Assembly (NCBI GenBank): GCA_018780645.1
Contig: JADMJJ010000116.1
Coordinates: 1-36,378, forward strand
From: Burkholderiaceae bacterium
GTDB taxonomy: Bacteria; Pseudomonadota; Gammaproteobacteria; Burkholderiales; Burkholderiaceae_C
Length of the DNA: 36,378 nt
Direction: 5' to 3'
Under the pieces are notes generated by a model, which ran no database searches, had not been told where the DNA came from, and saw only the letters and a list, made by a program, of their open reading frames with translations. Below, piece after piece: positions 21,964-31,306 of this stretch (within the stretch, counting starts at the first letter, position 1; the number at the start of each line of letters is the position of its first letter). The position numbers and the translations under genes were made by a program.

Positions 21964-22584
21964 TTATTTCACCGCGGTGCCCATGACCTGCAGGTAGGCG
22001 ATCAGGGCATCGAGCTCGGTCTTGCCCTTCACCACGTCACCCGCCTTGGCGATTTCGTCATCGCTGTAGGGCACGCCCAGCGTGCGCAGCGCACGGAACT
22101 TGGGCGCCATGTCTGCCGGGGCCAGGTTGTTGGTCGCAAGCCAGGGGTAGGCCGGCATGTTCGACTCCGGGACGAGGTCACGCGGGTTCAGCAGGTGGAT
22201 GCGATGCCATTCGTCGCTGTACTTGCCACCAACTCGCTGCAGATCCGGCCCGGTGCGCTTGCTGCCCCACTGGAAGGGGTGGTCGTAGACGAACTCGCCA
22301 GCTGTCGAGTAGTGCCCATAGCGCAGTGTCTCGGCGCGCAGCGGACGGATCATCTGCGAGTGGCAGTTGTAGCAACCCTCGCGGATGTAGACGTCGCGGC
22401 CCGCGAGCTGCAAGGCGTCATAGGGCTTCAGACCCGGCACCGCCTGCGTGGTCGAGCGCTGGAAATACAGCGGCACGATCTCGACGATGCCGCCCACGGC
22501 CACCGTCAGCAGTATCAGCACAATCATCAAAAAGTTGCTGGTCTCGATTCTCTCGTGACCGGCGGGCGCGTGTGGAGTCGCCAT
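21964..22584 (-). CDS. ccoO: cbb3 cytochrome oxidase subunit II (monohaem cytochrome c)
   Basis: CcoO carries one c-type haem and relays electrons from CcoP to the CcoN active site. The 206-residue product has an N-terminal anchor at about 17-40 and the haem motif C71-YN-C74-H75 followed by [15 protein letters not shown], the family signature. YPWLATNNL and the C-terminal [13 protein letters not shown] segment also match. The ATG at 22584 has GAGGAG upstream; the frame is open 26 codons further without homology. It lies 16 bp after ccoN and 9 bp before ccoQ. Confidence 0.97.
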   Translation of the reverse strand: MATPHAPAGHERIETSNFLMIVLILLTVAVGGIVEIVPLYFQRSTTQAVPGLKPYDALQLAGRDVYIREGCYNCHSQMIRPLRAETLRYGHYSTAGEFVYDHPFQWGSKRTGPDLQRVGGKYSDEWHRIHLLNPRDLVPESNMPAYPWLATNNLAPADMAPKFRALRTLGVPYSDDEIAKAGDVVKGKTELDALIAYLQVMGTAVK

Positions 22585-22600
22585 TGTTGTTCTCCTCGAG

Positions 22601-24061
22601 TCAAGCATGGGCCGGCATGGCCGGCACCTGCGGAATTGCGACCGGCGTTGCCCGGCCAGCACGCACCGTCATCACCACATTCCAGGCCATGATCAGCATG
22701 CCGCTCAGATAGAGCAGGCCGCCCAGCAGCCGCACCACATAGAACGGGAAGGTCGCCTTGACGCTCTCGACAAAGGTGTAGACCAGGGTGCCGTCCGGGT
22801 TGATGGCGCGCCACATCAGGCCCTGCATCACACCGGCAATCCACATCGCGGCGATGTAGAGCACGATGCCCAGCGTCGCGATCCAGAAGTGCAGCTCGAT
22901 CGCCGACTTGCTGTACATCTGCGTGCGGCCGAACATGCGCGGTATCAGGTGGTACAGCGCGCCCATCGAGATCATGCCCACCCAGCCCAGGGCCCCGGAG
23001 TGCACATGGCCGACGGTCCAGTCGGTGTAGTGGCTCAGCGCGTTGACCGTCTTGATCGACATCATCGGACCCTCGAAGGTCGACATGCCGTAGAAGGACA
23101 GCGCCACGATCAGGAACTTCAGGATCGGATCGTCACGCAGCTTGTGCCAGGCACCCGACAGCGTCATCACGCCGTTGATCATGCCGCCCCAACTCGGCGC
23201 CAGCAGCACCAGCGAGAACACCATGCCCACGCTCTGCGCCCAGTCCGGCAGTGCCGTGTAGTGCAGGTGGTGCGGACCGGCCCACATATAGGTGAAGATC
23301 AGCGCCCAGAAGTGGACGATGGAAAGGCGGTAGCTGTAGACCGGACGACCCGCCTGCTTGGGGATGTAGTAGTACATCATCCCCAGGAAGCCGGCGGTGA
23401 GGAAGAAGCCCACCGCATTGTGGCCATACCACCACTGCACCATCGCATCCTGTACCCCGGCGTAGGCCGAGTAGCTCTTGAACAGGCTCACCGGAATGGC
23501 GGCGCTGTTGACCAGATGCAGCAGGGCCACGGCGATGATGAAGGCGCCGAAGAACCAGTTGGCGACGAAGATGTGATTGATCTTGCGCCGGCCGACTGTG
23601 CCGAAGAACACGACCGCGTAGGCCACCCAGACCAGGGTGATCAGGATGTCGATCGGCCACTCGAGTTCGGCGTATTCCTTGCCGCTGGTCATGCCCAGCG
23701 GCAGCGTGATCGCCGCGGACAGTATCACCAGCTGCCAGCCCCAGAACACGAACCAGGCAAGACCTGGCGCGAACAGCCGGGTCTGACCGGTGCGCTGAAC
23801 CACATGCAGCGAGGTGGCCATCAGCGCACAACCGCCGAAGGCAAAGATCACCGCGTTCGTGTGCAGCGGGCGCAGGCGCCCGTAGCTCAGGAAGGAAATG
23901 CCCAGGTTCAACTCGGGCCAGGTCAGCTGCGCGGCGATGATCACGCCCACCAGCATCCCCACCACACCCCACAGCACCGAGGCCAGTGCAAACATGCGCA
24001 CCACGCCGTCGTCATAGACGGGGCCTGGTGGTCGCCCCTGACTTGCAGCCAAACTTGCCAT
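22601..24061 (-). CDS. ccoN: cbb3 cytochrome oxidase subunit I
   Basis: Catalytic haem-copper subunit of the C-type oxidase, reducing oxygen with high affinity and pumping protons. The 486-residue product has 12 membrane helices. Haem- and copper-ligand motifs include [13 protein letters not shown] (His67), [29 protein letters not shown] and [17 protein letters not shown], where the last two histidines are the usual haem ligands. GAGGAG lies 8 nt before the ATG at 24061. The promoter with its FNR box lies inside the end of ccoS, so ccoNOQPGH can be induced separately from ccoIS. Confidence 0.98.
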   Translation of the reverse strand: MASLAASQGRPPGPVYDDGVVRMFALASVLWGVVGMLVGVIIAAQLTWPELNLGISFLSYGRLRPLHTNAVIFAFGGCALMATSLHVVQRTGQTRLFAPGLAWFVFWGWQLVILSAAITLPLGMTSGKEYAELEWPIDILITLVWVAYAVVFFGTVGRRKINHIFVANWFFGAFIIAVALLHLVNSAAIPVSLFKSYSAYAGVQDAMVQWWYGHNAVGFFLTAGFLGMMYYYIPKQAGRPVYSYRLSIVHFWALIFTYMWAGPHHLHYTALPDWAQSVGMVFSLVLLAPSWGGMINGVMTLSGAWHKLRDDPILKFLIVALSFYGMSTFEGPMMSIKTVNALSHYTDWTVGHVHSGALGWVGMISMGALYHLIPRMFGRTQMYSKSAIELHFWIATLGIVLYIAAMWIAGVMQGLMWRAINPDGTLVYTFVESVKATFPFYVVRLLGGLLYLSGMLIMAWNVVMTVRAGRATPVAIPQVPAMPAHA

Positions 24062-24097
24062 TTAAGTACTCCTCATACCCTAGATACGAACAAGGGA

Positions 24098-24139
24098 ATT
24101 GTTAGGGCGCGGACGGCCGTGCACCTTGATGAGCATCAA
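24098..24139 (-). promoter_or_regulatory. FNR box and class II promoter for ccoN
   Basis: TTGATGAGCATCAA (24126-24139) is a perfect FNR consensus palindrome located within the last codons of ccoS. On the minus strand AACAAT (24103-24098) ends 34.5 bp from the box centre, predicting +1 near 24091 and a leader of about 30 nt before ccoN. Confidence 0.9.
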
Positions 24140-24284
24140 GCTCCAGGCCGTCTTCTTCCACGATTCGTGCGCCCTCACGCTCAAGGTCTTCCAGTTGGCC
24201 GCTGTTGAGCGCCCAGCCGAACACGCCAAGAATCAACAGCACAAGCAAAACCGAGATCGGGATCAGCAGATAAAGAATGTCCAT
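24102..24284 (-). CDS. ccoS: cbb3 oxidase maturation protein CcoS
   Basis: A 60-residue single-pass protein (MDILYLLIPISVLLVLLILGVFGWAL, helix about 4-27) with the family's GQLEDLEREG segment just after the helix. CcoS is required for cofactor insertion (haem and copper) into CcoN. It starts 8 bp after ccoI and ends 40 bp before ccoN. Its last dozen codons also contain the FNR box for ccoN, so this stretch is under two constraints. Confidence 0.95.
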   Translation of the reverse strand: MDILYLLIPISVLLVLLILGVFGWALNSGQLEDLEREGARIVEEDGLELDAHQGARPSAP

Positions 24285-24292
24285 CGTCTCGC

Positions 24293-26596
24293 TCAGTCCC
24301 TGTTGTCAAGACCGCGCCCCAGGCGCAGGCTGTTGCTTACCACCAGCAGCGAACTTGCCGCCATGCCGATGCCAGCCGCCCAGGGAGGCAGCCAACCCAT
24401 CAGGGCCAGCGGAATGCAGGCCATGTTGTAGGTCAATGCCCAGCCCAGGTTCTGCACGACCACGCGCCGCGTGCGCAGGGCCAGTTCGCGCGCGGCGGAG
24501 ATATCGGCCAGCCGCCCGGACAGCAGGAAGCCATCGGCCTGGGCCTTGGCAATCAGGGCGCCCTGCCCCATCGCGACCGACGCATCGGCCTGGGCCAGCA
24601 CCGGCGCGTCATTGATGCCATCGCCGACCATCAGCACCTTGTGACCCTGGGCTTGCAGGGCGCTGACATGGGCCAGCTTCAGTTCCGGTGTGGCCCCAGC
24701 CACCGCCTGCGCAATGCCAAGTCGTGCGGCCACCTCGTCGACCCGCGCTGCGACGTCGCCCGACAGCAGGCTCACCGCCAGCCCCTGGGCCTGCAGGCGC
24801 TGCACGGCCAGCAAGGCGTCGGCGCGCAGGGTCTCCTGGAAGTGCAGCGCCAGTGTCGGGGCACCGTCAGCCGGGTAAGGGCCGAACATCAGACGGGCGG
24901 CCTCGCTGCCATCGGTTGGCGTGGCCGGCATGACCCAGGCGGGTGCACCCAGCCGCCAGACCTTGCCGTCAGCGTCCCGGGCCTGCAGGCCACAGCCGGC
25001 CACTTCGGCGACGTCGGTCCAAAGGCCCTGCTCCGGCCCCTCGGGCGGACAGGCGCGCGCCAGGGCTCTGGACAGCGGATGCTGCGACTGCCGCGCGAGT
25101 GCCGCCGCAAGGCGCAGCGGGCGCGCATCCAGCGCCTCGGCGGCGATCAGCTCCAGGCTGTCCTCGGTCACCGTGCCGGTCTTGTCCAGCACCACATGGG
25201 TGACTGTGGCCAGGCTGTCGAGCAGCTCGATGCGTTGCAGCAGCAGGCCGCGCCGCGCCAGCGCCCCGGTGGCGGCCAGCCAGGCGGACGGCGCAGCCAG
25301 GGCCAGCGCACAGGGGCAGGTGACGATCAGCACGCTTACCGCCACCCAGACCACTCGCGAGGGATCGATCTGGCTCCAGGCCAGCGCCCCGGCGGCGGCC
25401 AGCAGCAACACACCCCAGAGGAAGACCGCCGCCACCCGGTCGGCCACGCGCAGCTGCTGTGGCCGGCGCGTCATCGCGCCGCGCATCAGCGCCTTGATGC
25501 CTTCCAGTCGGGTATCGGCGCCCACCCGTTGCACCTGCACCAGCACCGGCGACTGCAGGTTGACGCTGCCGGCCACCACAGCATCCCCCTCATGCCTGGG
25601 AACCGGCCTTGACTCACCGGTCAGCAGCGCCTCATCGACCTCGGTGGCACCCCGCAGCACCAGGCCGTCGGCCGGAAAACCCTGGCCGGCCAGCACCTGC
25701 ACATGGTCGCCGACGACCAACTCGCCAATGCGCACCTCGCTGACCCGACCATCGGCGCCGAGGCGCTGCGCCATCTCGGGCCGCTGCGACAACGCCGTCT
25801 CCAGCGAGTCCGCCACGCGATGGCGGGCGCGCAACTCAAGGTAACGGCCGCTGAGCAGGAAGGCGACAAACATCGTCAGCGAATCGAAATAGACCTCGTG
25901 GCCGAACAGCCCCCCCGGATCAAACGTGGCCCCGGTGCTGGCGATGAAACTGACCGCCAGGCCCAGCGCCACCGGCACGTCCATGCCCAGACTGCGTTGA
26001 CGCAGCTGGTGCCAGGCCGCCTGGAAGAACGGGCCGGCGGCGAACAGCATCACCGGCAGACTGAGCACCCAGCTGCCCCACTGCATCAGCAACTTCAGGT
26101 CGGGAGCCATGTCGCCGGGCTCCGCAAGATAGGCGGGCGCGGCCAGCATCATCACCTGCATCATCAGAAACCAGGCCACGAACAGGCGCCAGACTGCCTT
26201 GCGGTGCTCGGCCTTGCGCAAGGCCAGAGCCGGCGCGGCCACATCGGGGGCGGCGCCATAGCCGGCCTTGTTAATGGCCCTGAGCAATGCAGGCGCATCG
26301 GTCAAGACCGGACTCCATTGCAGGGCCAGTCGTTGGCTGGCAGCATTGACCTGGGCATCGAGCACGCCCGGCTGACGGCGCAGCGCCGACTCGATGATGC
26401 CGGCACAGGCGGCGCAATGCAGGCCGCTGAGCACCAGCTGAGACAGGGCCAGGCGCTGGCCGTCTGTGCTGCTCTGCCACTGCGAGCACTCGGCCAGGCT
26501 GCCCAATCCGCTGCCCGCGGGCGCGGCCGGTGCGGCTGGCGCACTGGCGTCGCCTGACATGACGGGCAGGAGCGTGGGGTAGGAGGCAGAGGACAT
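24293..26596 (-). CDS. ccoI: copper-exporting P1B-type ATPase for cbb3 assembly
   Basis: CcoI/FixI-type ATPase moving copper across the inner membrane for incorporation into CcoN. The 767-residue product has an Ala/Pro-rich start and a heavy-metal-associated domain with C61-AA-C64. Eight membrane helices are expected, with the CPC metal site (VTCPCALALAAPSAW). DKTGTVTED carries the phosphorylated Asp, TGES lies in the actuator domain, and GDGINDAPVLAQADASVAMG forms the hinge. The ATG at 26596 is used rather than an in-frame TTG at 26611. It is first of the ccoI-ccoS unit and has its own FNR box about 64-77 bp upstream. Confidence 0.96.
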   Translation of the reverse strand: MSSASYPTLLPVMSGDASAPAAPAAPAGSGLGSLAECSQWQSSTDGQRLALSQLVLSGLHCAACAGIIESALRRQPGVLDAQVNAASQRLALQWSPVLTDAPALLRAINKAGYGAAPDVAAPALALRKAEHRKAVWRLFVAWFLMMQVMMLAAPAYLAEPGDMAPDLKLLMQWGSWVLSLPVMLFAAGPFFQAAWHQLRQRSLGMDVPVALGLAVSFIASTGATFDPGGLFGHEVYFDSLTMFVAFLLSGRYLELRARHRVADSLETALSQRPEMAQRLGADGRVSEVRIGELVVGDHVQVLAGQGFPADGLVLRGATEVDEALLTGESRPVPRHEGDAVVAGSVNLQSPVLVQVQRVGADTRLEGIKALMRGAMTRRPQQLRVADRVAAVFLWGVLLLAAAGALAWSQIDPSRVVWVAVSVLIVTCPCALALAAPSAWLAATGALARRGLLLQRIELLDSLATVTHVVLDKTGTVTEDSLELIAAEALDARPLRLAAALARQSQHPLSRALARACPPEGPEQGLWTDVAEVAGCGLQARDADGKVWRLGAPAWVMPATPTDGSEAARLMFGPYPADGAPTLALHFQETLRADALLAVQRLQAQGLAVSLLSGDVAARVDEVAARLGIAQAVAGATPELKLAHVSALQAQGHKVLMVGDGINDAPVLAQADASVAMGQGALIAKAQADGFLLSGRLADISAARELALRTRRVVVQNLGWALTYNMACIPLALMGWLPPWAAGIGMAASSLLVVSNSLRLGRGLDNRD

Positions 26597-26631
26597 CGGT
26601 GCTCGTATCAATGCAAGCAGGCAGCGCCCAT

Positions 26632-26673
26632 AATCTAGGGGAGACTACCACCGGCCCACATGATCTATATCAA
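26632..26673 (-). promoter_or_regulatory. FNR box and class II promoter for ccoI
   Basis: ATGATCTATATCAA (26660-26673) matches the FNR consensus at 9 of 10 positions. On the minus strand TAGATT (26637-26632, 4/6 to TATAAT) ends 34.5 bp from the box centre, predicting +1 near 26625. The first bases of the box are also the ATG of the divergent DUF192 gene. Confidence 0.75.
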
Positions 26674-27154
26674 GCCCTTCCCCCTATCGCACCTTCGTGC
26701 TCGCATATTGACAGCGCTGAGCGCTCTGGTGTTGGCGCTGCTGTCGGCGCTTGCCGGCACGGCGATGGCCCAGGACGGCCCGCAACGGCTGCCGGCCGTG
26801 ACCCTCGGCCTGGGCATGCACAAGATCAGCGCCGAGGTCGCGCAGTCGCCCGATGAACGCGCCATCGGCCTGATGCACCGCAGCAGCATGGGTGCCAGCC
26901 AGGGCATGCTGTTCATCTTCGAGCAGGCCGGCCAGCAGTGCTTCTGGATGAAGAACACCCTGCTGCCGCTGGCCATAGCCTTTGTGGCCGATGACGGCAC
27001 CATCGTCAACATCGACGAGATGAAACCCCAGACGCTGGACTCGCACTGCTCGACCAAGCCGGTGCGCTTCGTGCTGGAGATGAACTCGCGCTGGTTCGAC
27101 AAGCGTGGCATCAAGGCCGGGGCCAAGCTCAGCGGCGCGCCATTCAAACCTTGA
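26660..27154 (+). CDS. secreted DUF192 family protein
   Basis: A 164-residue protein of the DUF192 family (small periplasmic or envelope proteins of unknown function). A Sec signal peptide covers about 1-37 (RAR followed by ILTALSALVLALLSALAGTAMA, cleavage before QDG). The core shows DERAIGLMHRSSM, GMLFIFEQAGQQCFWMKNTLLPLAIAFV and ETNSRWF-like LEMNSRWFDKRGIKAG, all typical of DUF192. The start codon coincides with the ccoI FNR box, and no good ribosome-binding site precedes it; the only other early start would remove the charged part of the signal. It converges with the histidine kinase gene with a 3-bp gap. Confidence 0.85.
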   Translation: MIYIKPFPLSHLRARILTALSALVLALLSALAGTAMAQDGPQRLPAVTLGLGMHKISAEVAQSPDERAIGLMHRSSMGASQGMLFIFEQAGQQCFWMKNTLLPLAIAFVADDGTIVNIDEMKPQTLDSHCSTKPVRFVLEMNSRWFDKRGIKAGAKLSGAPFKP

Positions 27155-27157
27155 GTT

Positions 27158-28579
27158 CTAGCAGCTCAGCACCATGCTGATGCGCAGGCCCGGGTAGTCC
27201 GGTCGCGACTCGGCCAGCAGCCGCCCGCCCAGCCGCACCACGACATCATGGGCGATGGCCAGGCCCAGGCCGGTGCCACCGTCAGTGCGGGTATCGGCAC
27301 GCTCGCCGCGCCAGAAGGGCTCGCAGATGCGTGGCAGGTGCTCGGCGGCAATGCCCGGCCCGTCGTCCTCGACGCTGAGCAGCGCCCCGCCCGGCTGCGG
27401 CAGGACGCGCACGACAATATTCGGCCCGCCATAGCGCAGGGCGTTGTCGATCACATTGGCCAGTGCCTCACCGAGCCACAGACCATGGGCGCGGGCGAGC
27501 ACGATGTCGTCGGGCGCGTCTAGGGCCAGGTTGCGCCCGTCGCGCAGCGCGCGCAGCGCCAGCGGCTCGGCCGCCTCTCGAACCAGGGGCACGATGTTCT
27601 GCAGCGACTGCTCGCCCTCGAAGGACAGCGCAGCTTCCGAGCGCACCAGGCTCAGCAGTTGGCCGATCAGACGTGACAGCCGGTCGCTGGACAGCAGCAA
27701 GGCGTTGATCACCGGCGCATGAGCCTGGTTGGCGCAGCTGGCCAGCTCCTGCTGCAACTCCTGGGTCAGCACCCGTATGCCGGCCACCGGCGTGCGCAGC
27801 TGATGGGCGGCGTCGGCCACAAAGCGGCGCTGCACCGACACCGAGGCCCGCACATCGCTGAGCAGGGTGTTGATGCGCTCGATCAGCGGCAAGGCCTCCA
27901 GCGGCACCTGATCCAGCGACAGGGGCCGCCAGTCGCGTTCGCCGCGGCCGGCCACCTCCGCGGCCACGGCCTGCAGCGGCCGCACGCCGCGGCTGATGCC
28001 CCAGGCGAGCAGGATGAAGGTCAGTGATCCAAGGGCCAGCGCAGGCAGGGCCATGGCGACCAGAATGTCGCGAAGCAGCGCCTGGCGCTTGTCGGGCGTC
28101 TCGACGACGATCAGGGTGACCGAGCTGTCCAGCATCGGCGAGGCAACGGAGAACATCGCCGCACGCACCGTCTTGCCCTGGTGGCTGGTATCAACCAGCA
28201 GCGGCCGCTCGAAGCTGGCCGAGGGCCCCGCCAGGGTCGGGACGGGCAGCGGCACCGGCACCAGCGCATCGCCGGCCAGCACCGTGCCATCGGCAGCAAG
28301 CAGCACGAAGCCGTTGCGCTCGGCGCCGTCCCAGCCGGGTGCCTCCATGGCCTGGCGCGTGCGGTCCAGAAAGGGGCCGCGGTCCGACCAGGTGATGCGC
28401 GCCGCCAGCGCCGCGGCCTCGTCCTGCAGGCCGCGGTCGAAGGCGGCGCTGGCGCTGCTGCGCGCCAGCCAGAAGGCGCCCATCACGGCCATGCCCATGC
28501 CCAGCAGCCAGACCCAGGCCAGCGGCACCAGCAATTGCCTGCGCAGGCTTCGCCGACGGCGGCCGCCGATCGAGATCAT
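27158..28579 (-). CDS. TctE-like sensor histidine kinase
   Basis: Inner-membrane sensor kinase of 473 residues. Helix 1 is about 17-39. A periplasmic 2CSK_N-like domain covers about 45-165, with the SHQGKTVRAAMFSV segment typical of TctE-type sensors. Helix 2 is about 170-193 and a HAMP-like linker follows. The H box FVADAAHQLRTPVAG has the phosphorylated His at 259; the N box is NVIDNALRYGG, then VEDDGPGI and GTGLGLAIAHDV. Related TctE proteins sense tricarboxylates, but no transporter gene is adjacent, so the ligand is unknown. Its ATG overlaps the regulator's stop (ATGA). Confidence 0.9.
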   Translation of the reverse strand: MISIGGRRRRSLRRQLLVPLAWVWLLGMGMAVMGAFWLARSSASAAFDRGLQDEAAALAARITWSDRGPFLDRTRQAMEAPGWDGAERNGFVLLAADGTVLAGDALVPVPLPVPTLAGPSASFERPLLVDTSHQGKTVRAAMFSVASPMLDSSVTLIVVETPDKRQALLRDILVAMALPALALGSLTFILLAWGISRGVRPLQAVAAEVAGRGERDWRPLSLDQVPLEALPLIERINTLLSDVRASVSVQRRFVADAAHQLRTPVAGIRVLTQELQQELASCANQAHAPVINALLLSSDRLSRLIGQLLSLVRSEAALSFEGEQSLQNIVPLVREAAEPLALRALRDGRNLALDAPDDIVLARAHGLWLGEALANVIDNALRYGGPNIVVRVLPQPGGALLSVEDDGPGIAAEHLPRICEPFWRGERADTRTDGGTGLGLAIAHDVVVRLGGRLLAESRPDYPGLRISMVLSC

Positions 28580-29277
28580 GGCAACTCGGGCGGCTCGGCT
28601 GCCTCCGACGGAGCGCTCAGTTCCATCATGTAGCCAAAGCCCCGCACCGTGCGGATGCTGATGCCCAGCTCGGCATAGCGCTTGCGCAGCCGGTGCACAT
28701 AGACCTCGACCGAGTTCTCGCTGAAATCCGCCTCCCAGCTCGACAGGGTGGCGACGATGGCGTCCTTGCCGACCACCTTGCCGGAGCGCTGCATCAACAT
28801 CTCGGTCAGGGCGTACTCACGCGGGCTGACGCGCACCGGCGCGCCGCGAAAGCTCAGCTCGCGGTGCGCCACATCGAGCTGCAATTCGCCCAGTTGCAGC
28901 GTCTCGGTGACGCGGCCGTGCACGCGGCGTTTGAGCGCACGCAGCCGGGCGATCAGCTCGGGCAGGTCGAAGGGCTTGACCAGATAGTCGTCGGCGCCCG
29001 CATTGAGTCCGGCCACCCGGTCGGCCAGTTCATCGCGGGCGGTCAGCAGCAGCACCGGCAGCGTCGCGCCACCGGCCCGCCAGCGGCGCAGCACGCTCAT
29101 GCCATCCAGGCGCGGCAGGCCCAGGTCCAGCACCGCCAGGTTGTACTGGGCGATCAGGCCTTGAGCCACCGCATGCTCGCCATCGGCCAGCAGGTCCACC
29201 TGCCAGCCCTCGCGCTCGAGCGCACGCACCAGGCCCAGGCTCAGTGCAGGATCGTCTTCAACGAGCAGGATACGCAT
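28576..29277 (-). CDS. OmpR/TctD-like response regulator
   Basis: DNA-binding response regulator of 233 residues. The receiver domain is at 1-120 with acidic pocket EDD at 7-9, phosphoacceptor Asp51 (LDLGLP), TA near 79-80 and KPFD near 101. A winged-helix Trans_reg_C domain covers about 128-222 (SPREYALTEMLMQRSGKVVGKDAI; SVEVYVHRLRKRY; IRTVRGFGYMM). It is first of a two-gene unit with the sensor kinase. The sodB terminator lies directly upstream, so the pair must have a promoter in or beyond that short gap or depend on read-through. Confidence 0.93.
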   Translation of the reverse strand: MRILLVEDDPALSLGLVRALEREGWQVDLLADGEHAVAQGLIAQYNLAVLDLGLPRLDGMSVLRRWRAGGATLPVLLLTARDELADRVAGLNAGADDYLVKPFDLPELIARLRALKRRVHGRVTETLQLGELQLDVAHRELSFRGAPVRVSPREYALTEMLMQRSGKVVGKDAIVATLSSWEADFSENSVEVYVHRLRKRYAELGISIRTVRGFGYMMELSAPSEAAEPPELP

Positions 29278-29280
29278 CGT

Positions 29281-29307
29281 GAAAAAGGCCGGTCAACGAC
29301 CGGCCTT
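29281..29307 (-). terminator. intrinsic terminator of sodB
   Basis: A perfect 10-bp stem AAGGCCGGTC/GACCGGCCTT (29285-29294 with 29298-29307) has a 3-nt loop. On the minus strand a U-tract of five follows the stem. It lies between the sodB stop and the response-regulator start. Confidence 0.88.
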
Positions 29308-29324
29308 GTAGATGAGCACCAGGC

Positions 29325-29906
29325 TCAAGCGAAGTTGGCTTCGGCGAAGTCCCAATTCACCAGGTTGTTCAGGAACACCTCGAGGAACTTCGGGCGCAGA
29401 TTGCGGTAGTCGATGTAGTAGGCGTGTTCCCAGACGTCGACCGTCAGCAGCGCCTTGTCAGCGGTGGTCAGCGGCGTGCCGGCAGCGCCGGTGTTGACGA
29501 TGTCCACCGTGCCATCGGGCTTCTTCACCAGCCAGGTCCAGCCGGAACCGAAGTTGCCCACTGCGCTCTTGGTGAAAGCTTCCTTGAAGGCGTCGTAGCT
29601 GCCCCACTTGGCATTGATCGCGTCGGCCAGCGCGCCCTTGGGTGCACCGCCGCCGGCCGGCTTCATGCAGCTCCAGAAGAAGGTGTGGTTCCAGATCTGG
29701 GCCGAGTTGTTGTAGATGCCGCCGCTGGACTTCTTGATGATCTCTTCCAGGGTCATCGCCTCGAACTCGGTGCCCTTCTGCAGATTGTTCAGGTTCACCA
29801 CATAGGCGTTGTGATGCTTGCCGTGGTGAAACTCCAGCGTTTCTTGGCTGTAGTGAGGGGCGAGTGCATCCTTGGCATAGGGCAGTGCGGGCAGGGTGTG
29901 TTCCAT
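29325..29906 (-). CDS. sodB: iron superoxide dismutase
   Basis: Cytoplasmic superoxide dismutase converting superoxide to peroxide and oxygen. The 193-residue product has metal ligands His27 (EFHHGKHH), the His in [10 protein letters not shown], and Asp/His in [13 protein letters not shown]. The Gln in [13 protein letters not shown] is the position that marks the iron type; manganese enzymes place the equivalent Gln later. The ATG at 29906 has AAGGAG 5 nt upstream, and TACAAT at 29959-29954 is a likely -10. The frame extends 30 codons upstream without homology. It is a single-gene unit with its own terminator. Confidence 0.96.
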   Translation of the reverse strand: MEHTLPALPYAKDALAPHYSQETLEFHHGKHHNAYVVNLNNLQKGTEFEAMTLEEIIKKSSGGIYNNSAQIWNHTFFWSCMKPAGGGAPKGALADAINAKWGSYDAFKEAFTKSAVGNFGSGWTWLVKKPDGTVDIVNTGAAGTPLTTADKALLTVDVWEHAYYIDYRNLRPKFLEVFLNNLVNWDFAEANFA

Positions 29907-30004
29907 ATCGGCTCCTTGGCTTGTGAGAATAGTTGGGACGGGGTCTGGGCGGCATTGTAGGCAGCTTCGCATGGCCCGCCGGCAGCAGGCCGGCAAGCCC
30001 CTGT

Positions 30005-31306
30005 TCAGGGTGCGGCGTCGGGTAGCACCGAGCGCACCTGCAGTTGGGCCTGGCCGTCGGCCAGCACCGCATGCAAGTCCTGACCCTGGTGCAGCTGAGC
30101 GACCGAACTCAGCGGGTTGCCCTGGCCATCGTCCAGCCAGGCAAAGCCGCGCGCCAGCACCTGGCGCGGGTCGAGGCTGCGCAGGCGCCCTTCCAGTGCG
30201 TCCAGATGCAGCTCGGCGCTCATGCGGCGTTTCGGGCCGGCCAGCAGCAGGCGCCGGCCCAGGCGGCCGGTCAGCTCGGCCTGCCGGGTCTGGCTACGTT
30301 GCACGGCCACGCTGAGCCGGTGCGACAGCCAGGCCAGCCGCTGCTGCTGGCTGGCCAGCGCATCGGCCGGCCGGGCCAGGCGCAGGGCGACGCGGTCCAG
30401 GCGCTGGGCGGCGGCCTCCAGGCGCTGATCGACGCGGCGGGTCAGCGCCGCGGCCAGGGCACCCAGCGCATCCAGATTGGCCTGGCGCGACGGTGACACC
30501 AGCTCGGCCGCCGCCGTAGGCGTGGGCGCGCGCAGATCGGCGGCCAGATCGGCCAGGGTGACGTCGGTCTCGTGGCCGACGCCGCAGGCAATCACCAGGC
30601 CCGAGGTGGCAATCGCCCGCACCACCCGTTCATCGTTGAAGGCCCACAAGTCCTCCAGCGAGCCGCCGCCGCGGCAAACGATCAGCACGTCCACCTCGGA
30701 CCGCTCGTTGGCGGTCTCGATCGCCCGCACCAGCGCCTCGGGTGCCTCGGCGCCCTGGACCAGGCTGGGGTAGACGATGACCTCGACATGGGGCGCGCGG
30801 CGTTTCAGCGCCGTGAGCACATCGTGCAGGGCGGCCGCGCCGCGCGAAGTGATCACGCCGATGCGCTGCGGAAAGGCCGGCAAGGCACGCTTGACGCTGC
30901 CATCGAACAGGCCCTGCGCCTCCAGCTTGGCCTTCAGGCGCAGGAACTGCTCGTACAGCGCGCCGGCGCCGGCCCGGCGCATTGCCTCGACCACCAGCTG
31001 CAACTCGCCACGCGGCTCATAGACCGCCAGTCGTCCGCGCAGCTCGACACGCTGCCCATCGGCCGGGGCGAAGTCCAGCAGGCTGGCGGCGCGCTTGAAC
31101 ATCGCGCAGCGCACCAGCGCCGCCGCGCCATCGGCGTCCTTCAGCGTAAAGTAGCAATGGCCGCTGCTGGCACGGCTGAAGCCGGACAACTCGCCCTCGA
31201 CCGTGCAGCTGGCAAAGCGCGCCTGCAGCGTGTCGGCCACCGCCGCCACCAGCCCGCCGACGCTCCAGGTCACCCGTTGCAGACCCCGTCCGGCGGCCTC
31301 AACCAC
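30005..31306 (-). CDS. xseA: exodeoxyribonuclease VII large subunit
   Basis: XseA with XseB forms exonuclease VII, which degrades single-stranded DNA to oligonucleotides. The 433-residue product has an N-terminal OB-fold (about 15-115: [22 protein letters not shown]). The catalytic core holds [44 protein letters not shown] and [32 protein letters not shown] long helical C-terminal region follows. The start is a GTG at 31306 with GGAG about 6 nt upstream. xseB is not in the window. The gene diverges from exbB across the only long gap here. Confidence 0.95.
   Translation of the reverse strand: MVEAAGRGLQRVTWSVGGLVAAVADTLQARFASCTVEGELSGFSRASSGHCYFTLKDADGAAALVRCAMFKRAASLLDFAPADGQRVELRGRLAVYEPRGELQLVVEAMRRAGAGALYEQFLRLKAKLEAQGLFDGSVKRALPAFPQRIGVITSRGAAALHDVLTALKRRAPHVEVIVYPSLVQGAEAPEALVRAIETANERSEVDVLIVCRGGGSLEDLWAFNDERVVRAIATSGLVIACGVGHETDVTLADLAADLRAPTPTAAAELVSPSRQANLDALGALAAALTRRVDQRLEAAAQRLDRVALRLARPADALASQQQRLAWLSHRLSVAVQRSQTRQAELTGRLGRRLLLAGPKRRMSAELHLDALEGRLRSLDPRQVLARGFAWLDDGQGNPLSSVAQLHQGQDLHAVLADGQAQLQVRSVLPDAAP

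Noticed and set aside
22607-24208. 533-codon open frame antisense to ccoN
   Set aside because: Charged His/Gln-rich translation mirrors hydrophobic codons of CcoN; not a plausible protein.
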